From UMGS1370 sp963557065 (GTDB taxonomy: Bacteria > Bacillota > Clostridia > Lachnospirales > Lachnospiraceae), in contig CAUWCT010000009.1 in assembly GCA_963557065.1 (NCBI GenBank), positions 1 through 58,090 on the forward strand: 58,090 nucleotides of DNA. The letters are read 5' to 3'. Position numbers and translations under genes: made by a program. Within the stretch, counting starts at the first letter, position 1; each line of letters begins with the position of its first letter. The notes below the pieces were generated by a model. That model had not been told where the DNA came from, ran no database searches, and worked only from the letters and a program-made list of their open reading frames with translations. Below, piece by piece: positions 48,910 through 58,048 of this stretch.

Positions 48910-49671
48910 CTATCCCCATAAAAGCCATACCAGACACAATTCAAAGACTGCAATGCCGACAATCTCTGACTTTTTAGGCGGATGTTCTTCGTCCAGCACC
49001 TGAATGGTCCCGTCATACCCTCTGGCTTCCATGGCATCATATAAGCGTTCCGAACGCTTGATGGAGCAGATAAATAAATGAGATGCCAATCCTCCAAATG
49101 ACTGAATACTGGTTTTATAATCCCGATATCCCAGCCTGGATTGCTGGGCAGTGGAAATGGCATGCGCGCAGTCCAGCAGCACAAAAATAAACCGGTAAAT
49201 CAGCAGCATCAATTCCACAAGAACAGGGGGACATTTCATCCTCCGAAACAGAGTAAGAAGATCCGTCATCGTTGTATTGCAGGCTAAAAAATACATACAG
49301 GACACTGACGCCATAGCTGTAAAAAATACTCGTATCCCGTAGTCAATGGTCTCCTTTCCAGCTGTCACATACCATGCTCCCACAGATACTGCAAATACCT
49401 CCAAAGGTTCTCTGCGCACTGATATCCCTAAAATAACTGCATTCACTGCCAGAAAAGCCAGAGGAATTGTCAGCAGCTTCCGATAATCAGAAAAGGGGAT
49501 TTTTCCCCGTAAAACAGTAAAAAACCCCATCACAAAAAATACCAGAACAGACGGCACAACACGCTGCCCTGCAATACACAAAACCATGGTAACGACAGAA
49601 AACGCAAACTTTTCTCCTGTGCTTACATACCTTAATTGGGAACTGTAGCTAAGCCTGTCTATTCGCAGCAT
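48910..49671 (-). CDS. cbiQ: Cobalt ECF transporter membrane component CbiQ
   Basis: A 253-residue membrane protein with about five helices and the two cytoplasmic Ala-Arg-Gly-type coupling regions (AISTAQQSRLGYRD and YDAMEARGYDG). It bridges the ATPase CbiO and the substrate unit CbiM. Its start abuts the cbiN stop codon. Confidence 0.94.
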   Translation of the reverse strand: MLRIDRLSYSSQLRYVSTGEKFAFSVVTMVLCIAGQRVVPSVLVFFVMGFFTVLRGKIPFSDYRKLLTIPLAFLAVNAVILGISVRREPLEVFAVSVGAWYVTAGKETIDYGIRVFFTAMASVSCMYFLACNTTMTDLLTLFRRMKCPPVLVELMLLIYRFIFVLLDCAHAISTAQQSRLGYRDYKTSIQSFGGLASHLFICSIKRSERLYDAMEARGYDGTIQVLDEEHPPKKSEIVGIAVFELCLVWLLWG

Positions 49672-50001
49672 TTAAAGTTCCTCTTCATCCTTCATCCATT
49701 TTTTTCGCTCTACAAAACGGCCCATGAAAAATGCCATAACGCCGACTCCAATTCCTGTCTGCAGGCAAAAAAGCATGCTCTCTACTTCTCCCGGAAGTTC
49801 TCCGCCCAAAATCGTCTCTAAAATGGGAGTCGCCCATGGCTCATAGTCCGGATCAGTTATTTCAATTAATGTATTTCCCTTGTCATCTGCCCCGCCAAAT
49901 TCCGCGTCTTTTAATACAAACAAGGGGGCAAATGCAATTACTGCGGCAAGTATTAAAAGAATTACAACCAGTTTTCCATTGCTTTTTTCTGTGTGTTCCA
50001 T
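49672..50001 (-). CDS. cbiN: Cobalt transport protein CbiN
   Basis: A 109-residue protein with an N-terminal helix (LVVILLILAAVIAFAPLFVL), an extracytoplasmic loop with FGGADDKGNTLIEITDPDYEPWATPI, and a C-terminal helix. This matches CbiN, which assists metal loading of CbiM. It lies 2 bases from cbiM and abuts cbiQ. Confidence 0.94.
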   Translation of the reverse strand: MEHTEKSNGKLVVILLILAAVIAFAPLFVLKDAEFGGADDKGNTLIEITDPDYEPWATPILETILGGELPGEVESMLFCLQTGIGVGVMAFFMGRFVERKKWMKDEEEL

Positions 50002-50003
50002 CT

Positions 50004-50750
50004 CTATCTGGCCTCCTTTAAGTATCCGGCCGCCTTAAGTTCCGGCCTTGCATAGCTTTCCAGCCCTGTGATAATAACAACTGTTAAAATCCCTTCCACA
50101 ATTGCCAGAGGAAGCTGGGTTCCGGCAAAAATAATTAAATTTTCTTTTAATGCCACCCCAAATGTGGTCGCCGCATTGTGAGCAAGGGCAAGCTGAAATG
50201 CTGTCACGCAATACGTAAACAAATCGCCTAAAAATGCAGCCAGAAAGACAGATACTTTCCGGTTCACAAAGAAATGCTTACAGCCGCGGTACACAAAATA
50301 AGACACAAACGGGCCTGCAATAGCCATAGAAAATGTATTGGCTCCAAGAGTAGTAAGTCCTCCATGGGCCAGCAAAACCGCCTGAAATACCAGCACAATA
50401 AAGCCCAAAACTGATACCGCTGCCGGACCAAATAAAATGGCCCCCAGACCGGTTCCCGTCATATGAGAGCAGCTTCCGCTTACAGAAGGGATTTTCAGGG
50501 AAGAGATTACAAATACAAAAGCTCCCGACATGGCAAGCAGGGTAATGGCCCTCCTGTTTTCTCTAAGAATCTTTTGGATGGTCAAAAAACCGGCTATCAA
50601 AAAGGGCAGAGAAATCGCTCCCCAGGCCAGGCAAATTCTTGCCGGCAAAGCCCCCTCCATGATGTGCATGGCATAAGCTGCAGAAGGAAATCCAAATACA
50701 GCAGCAAATGCAGTCGTTGTGGTAAACAGTATCGTTTCTTTTTTCGTCAT
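50004..50750 (-). CDS. cbiM: Cobalt ECF transporter substrate-binding component CbiM
   Basis: A 248-residue membrane protein. The mature N-terminus MHIMEGALPARICLAWG provides the metal-binding histidine and follows a cleavable signal (FTTTTAFAAVFGFPSAAYA); SCSHMTGTGLGAILFGP carries the other histidines. The start at MTKKE follows AAAGGAG. First gene of cbiMNQO, preceded by a cobalamin riboswitch. Confidence 0.95.
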   Translation of the reverse strand: MTKKETILFTTTTAFAAVFGFPSAAYAMHIMEGALPARICLAWGAISLPFLIAGFLTIQKILRENRRAITLLAMSGAFVFVISSLKIPSVSGSCSHMTGTGLGAILFGPAAVSVLGFIVLVFQAVLLAHGGLTTLGANTFSMAIAGPFVSYFVYRGCKHFFVNRKVSVFLAAFLGDLFTYCVTAFQLALAHNAATTFGVALKENLIIFAGTQLPLAIVEGILTVVIITGLESYARPELKAAGYLKEAR

Positions 50751-50819
50751 ACAGACTCTCCTTTCATTCTCCCTTGCAACAAAAAAACGCTCTTTTATCA
50801 CATTTTGCAGATAAAATAA

Positions 50820-51064
50820 AGAGCACTGACGGCGGGTTTACCGTCCGCACAAAGAGCCGTCCTTCGCAGTTTCTTTGTGCAAAATTTCCTATGGCTGGCA
50901 GTTCTTCTGGCTTAAGCGTCCTCGCTTCCCTCTGCCTTCCCCGACTTTAAAAAAGCCCAGTGGCATTTTAGAGAGAGAAACTCTTCTATTACAGCGGCGT
51001 GACCGCGGAGGATTTTCACCTCGCTTCTCTATTCTCCTGCGGAATGAATCGCAGGCACCGCGCC
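50820..51064 (-). ncRNA. Cobalamin riboswitch controlling cbiMNQO
   Basis: On the minus strand the conserved aptamer pieces occur in order: GGTGCC, GGTGAAAATCCTCCGCGGTC, GCCACTGGG, GGGAAGGC, and the B12 box AAGCCAGAAGAACTGCC (near 50897-50913). Downstream (50820-50880) are a GCACAAAGA/TCTTTGTGC stem and a GACGG/CCGTC stem ahead of a T-rich stretch that probably form the expression platform. Cobalamin binding should lower cobalt uptake. Confidence 0.95.
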
Positions 51065-51080
51065 ATATTCAATTATAATT

Positions 51081-51110
51081 ATTATAAGTCCGCAAACTTT
51101 CTGATGTCAA
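51081..51110 (-). promoter_or_regulatory. Promoter of the cobalamin riboswitch-cbi operon
   Basis: TTGACA (51105-51110) and TATAAT (51081-51086), both perfect hexamers, spaced 18 bases on the minus strand. The -35 includes the TGA stop of the upstream GGDEF/EAL gene. Together with the riboswitch this accounts for the gap 50751-51106. Confidence 0.8.
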
Positions 51111-52798
51111 GCTGCATTTAAGATTTTCGCGGTCTGGCTTTTTACCCCCCCCCGCACTTTTTTTCGCAGGTTCCTGCTAATGGCGTTTTTCCCCATAGGT
51201 TTTCCAAAATAATATCCCTGTATGAAATCCAGAGGAATCTCTTTAATACACTCATATTCTTCTTCCTCTTCGACTCCTTCCAGGCAGACACCTATAGAGG
51301 CTGCATGGCAGATTTCCGTAACCAGACCGATTAAGGCAACGTCAAATTGATTATGCCGAATGTCCTTTACAAAGCTTTTGTCTATCTTTACAATATCGAC
51401 CGGCATATTCTTTAAGACAGACAGAGAGCAGTAACCAGTACCAAAATCATCCAGTGCAATCCGTATGTTCCTTTTTTTCATATCTTGAAATTTTTTCTGA
51501 AAGACTTCTACCTGTTTAAACGCCAGGCTCTCTGTCAGTTCTATGATCAGATTTTCGCAGGGAAAATTCTCCTCCTCTATAATCTGGTATAAATCCTTTA
51601 AAAATAACTCCTCTGAAAACTGGAGGACAGAAACATTTACACTGACTGTAAAGTCCGGTTTTATCTTAATCCACTCTTTCCCGTCCCGAACAGCCATCCG
51701 AAAAAGCCACAGACCTGCTTCATAAATCAGGCCATGCTCTTCCATCACTGGAATAAACTTTGCAGGAGAAATGACTCCCTCTCTGCTCTTCCAGCGCATC
51801 AGAGCCTCTGCGCCCTTTAGTTCGCCTGTCTTTGGACAAATCTGAGGCTGATAGTGTAAGTAAAATCCCTTATACTGCTGTTTTACGCATTCCTTTAGCT
51901 CTCTTAAAAGCTGCAGGGAGCGTTCTTTTTTCCTGAAAATATCCTCTGTAAAAAACACAAGACGGTTTTTCCCCTGCTCCTTTGCAGTCTGGAGTGCGCA
52001 GTCCGTATAGCGGTACAATTCCTCTGCGCAGGATCCGTCTGCCGGATACACTGCGCATCCGGCAGAGAGTTCTATATCCAGACAATATTGTTTCCATGGA
52101 TTTATCTTTGCCAGATATTCCTGAAACTGGCTGTAAAAAATCCTTGCATCTGCCCGTCCGGCATCTGCCATCAAAATTCCCATCCTATCCTTTTCCAGGC
52201 GAAATAAAGATGCGTGTTTCGGCAAAACAGACTGGAGAAGTTGGCCTAATTCTTTTAAAACCCCATCCCCAAATGCCCTGCCGTACATTTCATTGATCTG
52301 CCGGAATTCATCTACATCCACCATGAGAACTGCCATCCTGGTCATTTTTTCTGACTGAAGATCCTGTTTTAATTTCATATAAAATTCCGCATGGTTAAAC
52401 AGCTGGGTCAGAGGATCTACTTTGCTTTGCCTTCCCATCAGGCTGATAGTTCCTGTAAAAAGCATTTGGTTTCCATCTCTGTCTCGCAGAACCTTTCCTC
52501 TGGATTTCAGCCAGACATATTCGCCTTTTCTGTTTTTTGCCCGAAATTCTACCAGCAGTTCTTCTCTCAAATCCTGCATAATTTCCATATGGGAATGGTA
52601 AAACCTCTCCCAGTCATCCGGATGCACAATTTTTTTCCAATCAGACAGCGGCGCATTCCTGGACTCTTTAGGAAGCGCAAACAGCTTTGTGAGCGCTCCC
52701 GGATATTGAAATACACCTGTCTGGCAGTCATTCATATAAATAAAGTCATCAGTGCTTTCAGCCAGCGCCTGATATAGTGTCTCTAAAAACTCTTTCAT
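51107..52798 (-). CDS. PAS-GGDEF(degenerate)-EAL cyclic-di-GMP phosphodiesterase
   Basis: A 563-residue cytoplasmic signalling protein. Residues 1-130 form a PAS/PAC sensor (DWKKIVHPDDWERF, EYVWLKSRGKVLRDRDG). A GGDEF-fold domain follows (DPLTQLFNHAEF, VLMVDVDEFRQINEMYG), but the catalytic GGDEF is RLEKDRMG, so it should not make c-di-GMP. The EAL domain looks active: EALMRW, LTESLAF, DDFGTGY, VKIDKSF and LEGVEEEEEYE, with QGYYFGKPM. A run of nine G on the coding strand (51145-51153) lies about 13 codons before the stop. It has no membrane segment and no obvious partner. Confidence 0.92.
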   Translation of the reverse strand: MKEFLETLYQALAESTDDFIYMNDCQTGVFQYPGALTKLFALPKESRNAPLSDWKKIVHPDDWERFYHSHMEIMQDLREELLVEFRAKNRKGEYVWLKSRGKVLRDRDGNQMLFTGTISLMGRQSKVDPLTQLFNHAEFYMKLKQDLQSEKMTRMAVLMVDVDEFRQINEMYGRAFGDGVLKELGQLLQSVLPKHASLFRLEKDRMGILMADAGRADARIFYSQFQEYLAKINPWKQYCLDIELSAGCAVYPADGSCAEELYRYTDCALQTAKEQGKNRLVFFTEDIFRKKERSLQLLRELKECVKQQYKGFYLHYQPQICPKTGELKGAEALMRWKSREGVISPAKFIPVMEEHGLIYEAGLWLFRMAVRDGKEWIKIKPDFTVSVNVSVLQFSEELFLKDLYQIIEEENFPCENLIIELTESLAFKQVEVFQKKFQDMKKRNIRIALDDFGTGYCSLSVLKNMPVDIVKIDKSFVKDIRHNQFDVALIGLVTEICHAASIGVCLEGVEEEEEYECIKEIPLDFIQGYYFGKPMGKNAISRNLRKKVRGGVKSQTAKILNAA

Positions 52799-52824
52799 CT
52801 TATTTCCCCGCCGTATTTACGTTT

Positions 52825-54126
52825 CTAAATCAGTCCCATAAGCGATGGAAGTCCTGTACTGATAAAGGGAACATAGGTAACTAAAATCAGTCCCACTAAA
52901 ATTGCCAGATAATACCAGAGCATATAGGGCATAGTCTTTTGAAGAGAAGTATCCCCTACCTTGATGGCCACAAACAGCGTATTGCCAACCGGAGGCGTAA
53001 TATTTCCAATACACAGATTATATACCAGAATCAGACCAAAGTGAACCGGATGCATGCCAAAAGTTTTCACGATTGGGAGAAACAGAGGGGTGAAAATCAG
53101 GATCGCCGGAGTCACATCCATAAAGGTCCCTGCAATCAGCAAAATCAGATTCATAATCAGGAGAATCAGGAACTTATTGCTTGTCAGTCCCAGCAGCGCT
53201 TCTGACACCGCCTGGGGAATCTGAGTAAATGCCATTACCCATCCTAAAATATTGGACACTCCGATGAGAAACACAACCATGCCGCTCATCTTCGCACTGT
53301 CCACTACAATTTCCCAAAACGACTTTAAAGTGATATTTTTATATAAAATTCCAAGAACCAGCGCATACACCACTGCAATCGCAGCTCCCTCAGTCGCTGT
53401 GAAAATGCCGCCGACAATGCCGCCGATTACCACTACAATCAGAGACAGGGCCGGAATTGCCTGATAAGTTGCAGTCCACAGATTTTTCCAGTCATATTTT
53501 CCTTTTAATCCTCTGTATCCCATTTTTTTTGCAAGAAGGATTCCCACCAGAATGCAGCAGATGGTCCACAAAATTCCCGGAACATATCCTGCCATAAACA
53601 GAGCAGCAACCGAAGTTCCTCCAGATGCCAGCGAATAGGTGATCAGCGCATTGGACGGCGGAATCAAAAGCCCGGAAGGTGCAGATGCGCCATTGGTCGC
53701 TGCACAAAGCGCCTTATCGTATCCTTGTTCTTCCTCGCCGCCTTTTACCATACTGCCGACTGCAGCAGCTGCTGCTGAAGCAGAACCGGAAATAGCTCCA
53801 AATAAAGCGTTTGCTCCTGCATTGGTAACTAAAAGGGCGCCCGGAAGTTTGCCTAAAAGAGCCATAACAAAGTCAACCAGCCGCTTGGCTATACCGCCCT
53901 GATTCATCAGATTTCCTGCCAGAATGAAAAAAGGAATGGCAGTCAGGCTGAATTTGCTCATGCCCACAAACGTTCTCTGGGCGCCGGTCACTACTGCAAC
54001 ATCCAGCGGAACCACCTGCAGGATTGCAGCCAATGAAGAAATGCCGATGGCATAGGCAATGGGCACTCCCAACGCCAGAAGCACCAGCAGAACCAGTAAA
54101 ATAATCATTAAAGACTGAATTGCCAT
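52825..54126 (-). CDS. dctM: TRAP transporter large permease DctM
   Basis: A 433-residue protein with about 12 membrane helices: IPFFILAGNLMNQGGIAKRLVDF, ISGSASAAAAAVGSM, LLIPPSNALITYSLASGGTSVAALFMAGYVPG and MDVTPAILIFTPLFLPIV are typical DctM blocks. It forms the sodium-coupled channel of the transporter. It abuts dctQ by one base. Confidence 0.96.
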   Translation of the reverse strand: MAIQSLMIILLVLLVLLALGVPIAYAIGISSLAAILQVVPLDVAVVTGAQRTFVGMSKFSLTAIPFFILAGNLMNQGGIAKRLVDFVMALLGKLPGALLVTNAGANALFGAISGSASAAAAAVGSMVKGGEEEQGYDKALCAATNGASAPSGLLIPPSNALITYSLASGGTSVAALFMAGYVPGILWTICCILVGILLAKKMGYRGLKGKYDWKNLWTATYQAIPALSLIVVVIGGIVGGIFTATEGAAIAVVYALVLGILYKNITLKSFWEIVVDSAKMSGMVVFLIGVSNILGWVMAFTQIPQAVSEALLGLTSNKFLILLIMNLILLIAGTFMDVTPAILIFTPLFLPIVKTFGMHPVHFGLILVYNLCIGNITPPVGNTLFVAIKVGDTSLQKTMPYMLWYYLAILVGLILVTYVPFISTGLPSLMGLI

Positions 54127-54615
54127 TTACTTCACCTCTCCTTCTTCTCCTGTCCCTTTTACTATCTCTATCATGTTCATAACTGTATAAATCATATTTA
54201 AAATGCCGCACAATGGAAGCACAATATAGAAAATGCCAATAGGCACTCCTAAAGATGAGGTCATCTGTCCCATTGCCAGAGTTGAAATTTGGATTCCCCC
54301 GTAGACCAGGATCACTGCTGAAAAGACAAATGCAATAAACTCACACAGACAGTTTAAAGTCTTTTGGGCAGTTTTGCCGCACCGCTCTACGAGAATCGGG
54401 ATATTCATATGGCCTCTCTCACTGGTCACAATCGCGGCCCCCATTAAACTGGCCCAGGCAAACAGGTAAGATACCAGTTCTTCCGACCATGTAGACGGAG
54501 ACTTTAAAATATACCGGGTAAAGACCTGCCAGCAGGTTAAAACCACCATGGCAAGGAAACTGATGCCTGCCAGCCCGCGGAGAATGGTATTTAATAAGTT
54601 CCTCAGTTTTTTCAT
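54127..54615 (-). CDS. dctQ: TRAP transporter small permease DctQ
   Basis: A 162-residue protein with four membrane helices and the family motifs WQVFTRYIL, SWxxE-like TWSEELVSYLFAWASLMGAA and RGHMNIPIL. The start MKKLRN has AGGAGG 9 bases upstream. It lies between dctP and dctM. Confidence 0.95.
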   Translation of the reverse strand: MKKLRNLLNTILRGLAGISFLAMVVLTCWQVFTRYILKSPSTWSEELVSYLFAWASLMGAAIVTSERGHMNIPILVERCGKTAQKTLNCLCEFIAFVFSAVILVYGGIQISTLAMGQMTSSLGVPIGIFYIVLPLCGILNMIYTVMNMIEIVKGTGEEGEVK

Positions 54616-54628
54616 ATGTCCGCACCTC

Positions 54629-55657
54629 CTACTCTGCCGCTGACGGATACTGGGCATTATACGCCTGAATTTTATCGTAAATCGGCCGGATATCCGGGTG
54701 GCTGCTTAAAAACTCTTCATGCATAGGCATGCAGATATCCTGAAACGGTTTGGTATCCGGATAAATAAACTCCACTTTCTGTTCGTTTGCCGCCTTTTCT
54801 TTTGCTTCTGCCACAGCTTTGACCCATTCTTCCCGCTCTACCTGATTGACTAAATCAAATCCTTCCTCAAACACTGCCCTCTCTTCCTGCGATAAACTCT
54901 CCAGAAAATGATTGTTGGCCACTACAATATCCGGAATCATCTGATGCATATCGTAGGAGTAAAATTTACACACATCTCCATGGCCGTTGGAAGTCAGCGC
55001 CATCTCATTGTTTTCCGCCCCGTCAATGACCTTGGACTGAAGCGCCGTATACACTTCTCCAAATCCCATAGGCGTTGCGGAACCGCCTAAAAGACTCATC
55101 ATCTGGACATTGGTGGGAGACTGCTGAACCCGGATTTTTAATCCTTTTAGATCAGCCGGGGAATGAATCGGTGTGGAAACAGTATAAAAATTTCTGGTTC
55201 CCGCATCAATCCAGGTCACTGCCTGGAATCCGGCGTCTTTTGTCGATTCAAAAATCGGCGATGTAACGCTTTCATCATCCATTGCCGCATGGTAAGCTTC
55301 TTCTGATGCAAACAGGTAGGGCATATTAAACAGAGTATAGTTCTCGGAAAATGTCTCCAGAATCGAGTTGCTGGCCACACAGATATCAATGGCTCCGGTC
55401 TGAGTAAGCTGAACCATGTCTGTCTGGGACCCCAGAAGTTCGCTTGGATAAACTTCTACATCATACTTGTCTCCCAGTCTGCTCTCCACATACTCTTCAA
55501 ATGCAAGCAGTGCAATATGGGTAGGATGATCCGATGCCTGATTATGTCCCACATAGATAATGTCTTTTCCGCCCGAAGCAGAGCCGCACCCGGCAGAAAA
55601 AACTGCTGCTGTGCACACTGCGCCTAAAAGCAGCAGCTGTTTCTTTGTTGTTCTCAT
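54629..55657 (-). CDS. dctP: TRAP transporter substrate-binding lipoprotein DctP
   Basis: A 342-residue extracytoplasmic solute-binding protein with a lipobox FSAGC after a hydrophobic signal. Family features are VEVYPSELLGSQTDMVQLTQTGAIDIC, DLKGLKIRVQQSPTNVQMMSLLGGSATPMGFGEVYTALQSKVIDGAENN; the conserved Arg (KIRVQ) that binds a substrate carboxylate is present. The ligand is probably an organic acid; sugar acid, sialic acid and C4-dicarboxylate cannot be separated by eye. First gene of dctPQM. Confidence 0.95.
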   Translation of the reverse strand: MRTTKKQLLLLGAVCTAAVFSAGCGSASGGKDIIYVGHNQASDHPTHIALLAFEEYVESRLGDKYDVEVYPSELLGSQTDMVQLTQTGAIDICVASNSILETFSENYTLFNMPYLFASEEAYHAAMDDESVTSPIFESTKDAGFQAVTWIDAGTRNFYTVSTPIHSPADLKGLKIRVQQSPTNVQMMSLLGGSATPMGFGEVYTALQSKVIDGAENNEMALTSNGHGDVCKFYSYDMHQMIPDIVVANNHFLESLSQEERAVFEEGFDLVNQVEREEWVKAVAEAKEKAANEQKVEFIYPDTKPFQDICMPMHEEFLSSHPDIRPIYDKIQAYNAQYPSAAE

Positions 55658-55798
55658 TCTCCAAGTCCTCCTTTTCTCTTAATGCTTTTAAACCCATACA
55701 GGGCAATCTTCCTGTATGGATGTTATTATACCGCAGTCCTTACCAGATCCGAATTGTTAATATTGCGCGGTACATTGCAAAAATTAGCATTCCCTTTC

Positions 55799-55827
55799 TT
55801 GTATCTCGCAAATTTCTGTGTTATAAT
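55799..55827 (+). promoter_or_regulatory. Promoter of the AraC-family gene
   Basis: TTGTAT (55799-55804) and TATAAT (55822-55827) are 17 bases apart, and AGGAGG precedes the ATG at 55868. On the minus strand a TATAAT at about 55725-55730 may serve dctP, so the 210-base gap holds divergent promoters. Confidence 0.6.
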
Positions 55828-55867
55828 CGACTATATTCACAATAAATCATAGGAGGTTTTATACAAT

Positions 55868-56746
55868 ATGCCAAAAGATCCCTGTGTAGCATCTCCTGTC
55901 AACTCCATAATGTCTCACAGCAGCTTTGAATTTCACTATTACCGGGATACTGCGCCTGACAGTTTTTCATCCCACTGTCATGATTTTCATGAATTTTATC
56001 TGTTTTTAGACGGAGACATTACCATGTATATTGATCATATTCCCCATAAGATATTCCCAGGAGATATGGTTTTTATACCGGCAGGACTTTTCCACCATAT
56101 CTGCGGACACGATTTTTCGGATTGCCTTAGGCGCTTTGTATGCCGGATTTCAGCTGACTATTTTTACCAGATCTCTGCAGAAACACCTTCCTGTACCTAT
56201 GGTTTGGAACAGGCCCGGCTTTGCAGGCAGTATTACTACCGCTGCGGCACTTCTTTATCCAATATGTTCCAGCGTCAGCTAAAAAATTTAGTTGAGGAAT
56301 TTGCCTCTGAACGATTTGGAAAATCCACCAAGCTTTCTCTGGGTGTCAATGATTTTCTGCTGGAATTAAGCCGGTACGCTCTTGAAAAAACAAACGCTGC
56401 TCCCCAGAGCAGCCGTCAGACTCTTTTTGAATCCCTTTTAAAAATCATTGATGAAAACTTAGATAAAGAGCTCTCCTTAGACTATCTTGCCACCCAGGTA
56501 TATGTAAGCAAATACCACATAGCCCGCATTTTTAAGCAGCATGTGGGACTTTCCATCCACCAGTATATCATTAAGCGGAGACTGGCTTTATGCCTGGATG
56601 ATTATTTATGCGGAGAGCCTGTTTCCCATGTCTGCTCCCGCTATGGATTTAAAGATTACTCCTGCTTTTACCGGGCTTTCAAAAAAGAATACGGCCTGTC
56701 CCCCAAAGACTATAAAGCCCGTTCTAAAGGGAAGGCCGCAATATAA
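55868..56746 (+). CDS. AraC-family transcriptional regulator with cupin sensor
   Basis: A 292-residue regulator. The N-terminal cupin (SFEFHYYRDTAPDSFSSHCHDFHEFYLFLDGDITMYID) binds an effector; the C-terminal AraC domain has two helix-turn-helix units (SLDYLATQVYVSKYHIARIFKQHVG and VSHVCSRYGFKDYSCFYRAFKKEYGLSPKDYK). It diverges from dctPQM and converges with the MBL-fold enzyme gene, so it is the likely local regulator of uptake and possibly of that enzyme. Confidence 0.93.
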   Translation: MPKDPCVASPVNSIMSHSSFEFHYYRDTAPDSFSSHCHDFHEFYLFLDGDITMYIDHIPHKIFPGDMVFIPAGLFHHICGHDFSDCLRRFVCRISADYFYQISAETPSCTYGLEQARLCRQYYYRCGTSLSNMFQRQLKNLVEEFASERFGKSTKLSLGVNDFLLELSRYALEKTNAAPQSSRQTLFESLLKIIDENLDKELSLDYLATQVYVSKYHIARIFKQHVGLSIHQYIIKRRLALCLDDYLCGEPVSHVCSRYGFKDYSCFYRAFKKEYGLSPKDYKARSKGKAAI

Positions 56747-56750
56747 TGTT

Positions 56751-58031
56751 TTATTTTATTTCTTCCATTAATTCTCTGGCGCCTGCAATGTAGTAATGGC
56801 GTCCGTTTGCGCTGGTGCTTACCTCGCCTAGAGCCAACATTCCTTTTGCTTTTACCCGTTTGGCTTCTTTTACCAGTTTCCCGGCCTGAATCAAAAGATC
56901 TGCCAGCTGGAGGGCCATCTGCCATTCTCCTTCTTCCAGCTTTGATTCTGCCTCACCAAGCACAGTTTCTGCTCCTGCCAGCTTTAAAATCTCCGCTGAA
57001 AAAACAGAATCCGAAAGCCGTCCCAAATTGGAGGCATTTCCGTCAAACCATCCAAAATATCCATGGTAAACCGAACGGACAGACCACTCTACAGTCCCGT
57101 AAAACTCTCCCAGATAGGGAAGATCTCTATATTGTTCCGGAAGCTTTACAGACTCTACAGTTTCGCTTTCTGTCATGCCCTGATTCATGCAGTCCAAAGT
57201 CTGCAAAAGAATGGACTCAATAGCACCTGAAAAGTTGGACAGCACCTCCAAAATCTTTTCCTGCCCAAGGACCGGCATAGTATGTCCCGGCAAAAGGGCC
57301 TTTGCCGGATATGTCATCATGGTTTTCAGGCTGTCAACCCAGGCGGCAATGTCCCGGTACTGACTGCCGCGGATAGCATAGAGATTTGGCCAGCAGCCAT
57401 AGTAATTATCCCCGCAGCAAAGGACTTCATCATCCGGCAGCCAGATAAACATCTGATCATCGGTTTCTCCCACTGCGCTAATCAGTTCCAGTTTTACCCC
57501 GTCAATCACCCGTTCTGCTTTTTCTTCCTTTTGATACAACGTGGTAGGGGCCAGAAAGTCATATTTTCCATCCCCGACTGCATGCCCTTCCCGGATGCCG
57601 ATCCCCTGCGTGATGCACTCTTCTTCTGTCAGCCGGTATCCAAACTGGCGCACTGTCCGTTTTGTGAGTACATCATTAATCTTTTCCGTATATTTTAAAA
57701 CCGGACGTCTCGGCGCAAAGGCAATGATTTCTTCTGCCACATCCCGAAACGCTCCGGACCCTCCCCGGTGATCAGGGTGACCATGGGTGTAAATAATGGT
57801 CTTTACCGGTTTGTGATAGGTCCCGTCCAGCTCGTCTCTAAGCCTTTTTGCCCGCTCGTCTGAGTCTAAGGCATCCACCAGTATCAGAGAATGCTCGCCC
57901 TCGATTACAATACTGTTGCTGTGGCCAAATCCCACATAAATCACAATCCTGTCATTGATCCGGATAGCCTGTCTGGTGTAAGATGCCTGTGCATGGCTGC
58001 GCAGGAGTTTGTCTGCGTGTTCCTGAAACAT
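56751..58031 (-). CDS. MBL-fold alkylsulfatase-like hydrolase (short form)
   Basis: A 426-residue metallo-beta-lactamase-fold protein. The metal motif is YTHGHPDHRGGSGAF (HxHxDH type), followed by CGDNYYGCWPNLYAIRG, LLPGHTMPV and a helical domain (YHGYFGWFDGNASNLGRL, LADLLIQAGKLVKEAKRVKAKGMLALG) like the dimerisation domain of SdsA/BDS1 alkylsulfatases. It lacks a secretion signal and the C-terminal SCP2-like domain of full-length alkylsulfatases (about 600 residues). The stop lies 4 bases from the AraC stop. Actual activity may be on another ester. Confidence 0.88.
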   Translation of the reverse strand: MFQEHADKLLRSHAQASYTRQAIRINDRIVIYVGFGHSNSIVIEGEHSLILVDALDSDERAKRLRDELDGTYHKPVKTIIYTHGHPDHRGGSGAFRDVAEEIIAFAPRRPVLKYTEKINDVLTKRTVRQFGYRLTEEECITQGIGIREGHAVGDGKYDFLAPTTLYQKEEKAERVIDGVKLELISAVGETDDQMFIWLPDDEVLCCGDNYYGCWPNLYAIRGSQYRDIAAWVDSLKTMMTYPAKALLPGHTMPVLGQEKILEVLSNFSGAIESILLQTLDCMNQGMTESETVESVKLPEQYRDLPYLGEFYGTVEWSVRSVYHGYFGWFDGNASNLGRLSDSVFSAEILKLAGAETVLGEAESKLEEGEWQMALQLADLLIQAGKLVKEAKRVKAKGMLALGEVSTSANGRHYYIAGARELMEEIK

Positions 58032-58048
58032 AGTATTCCTCCTCGTAT

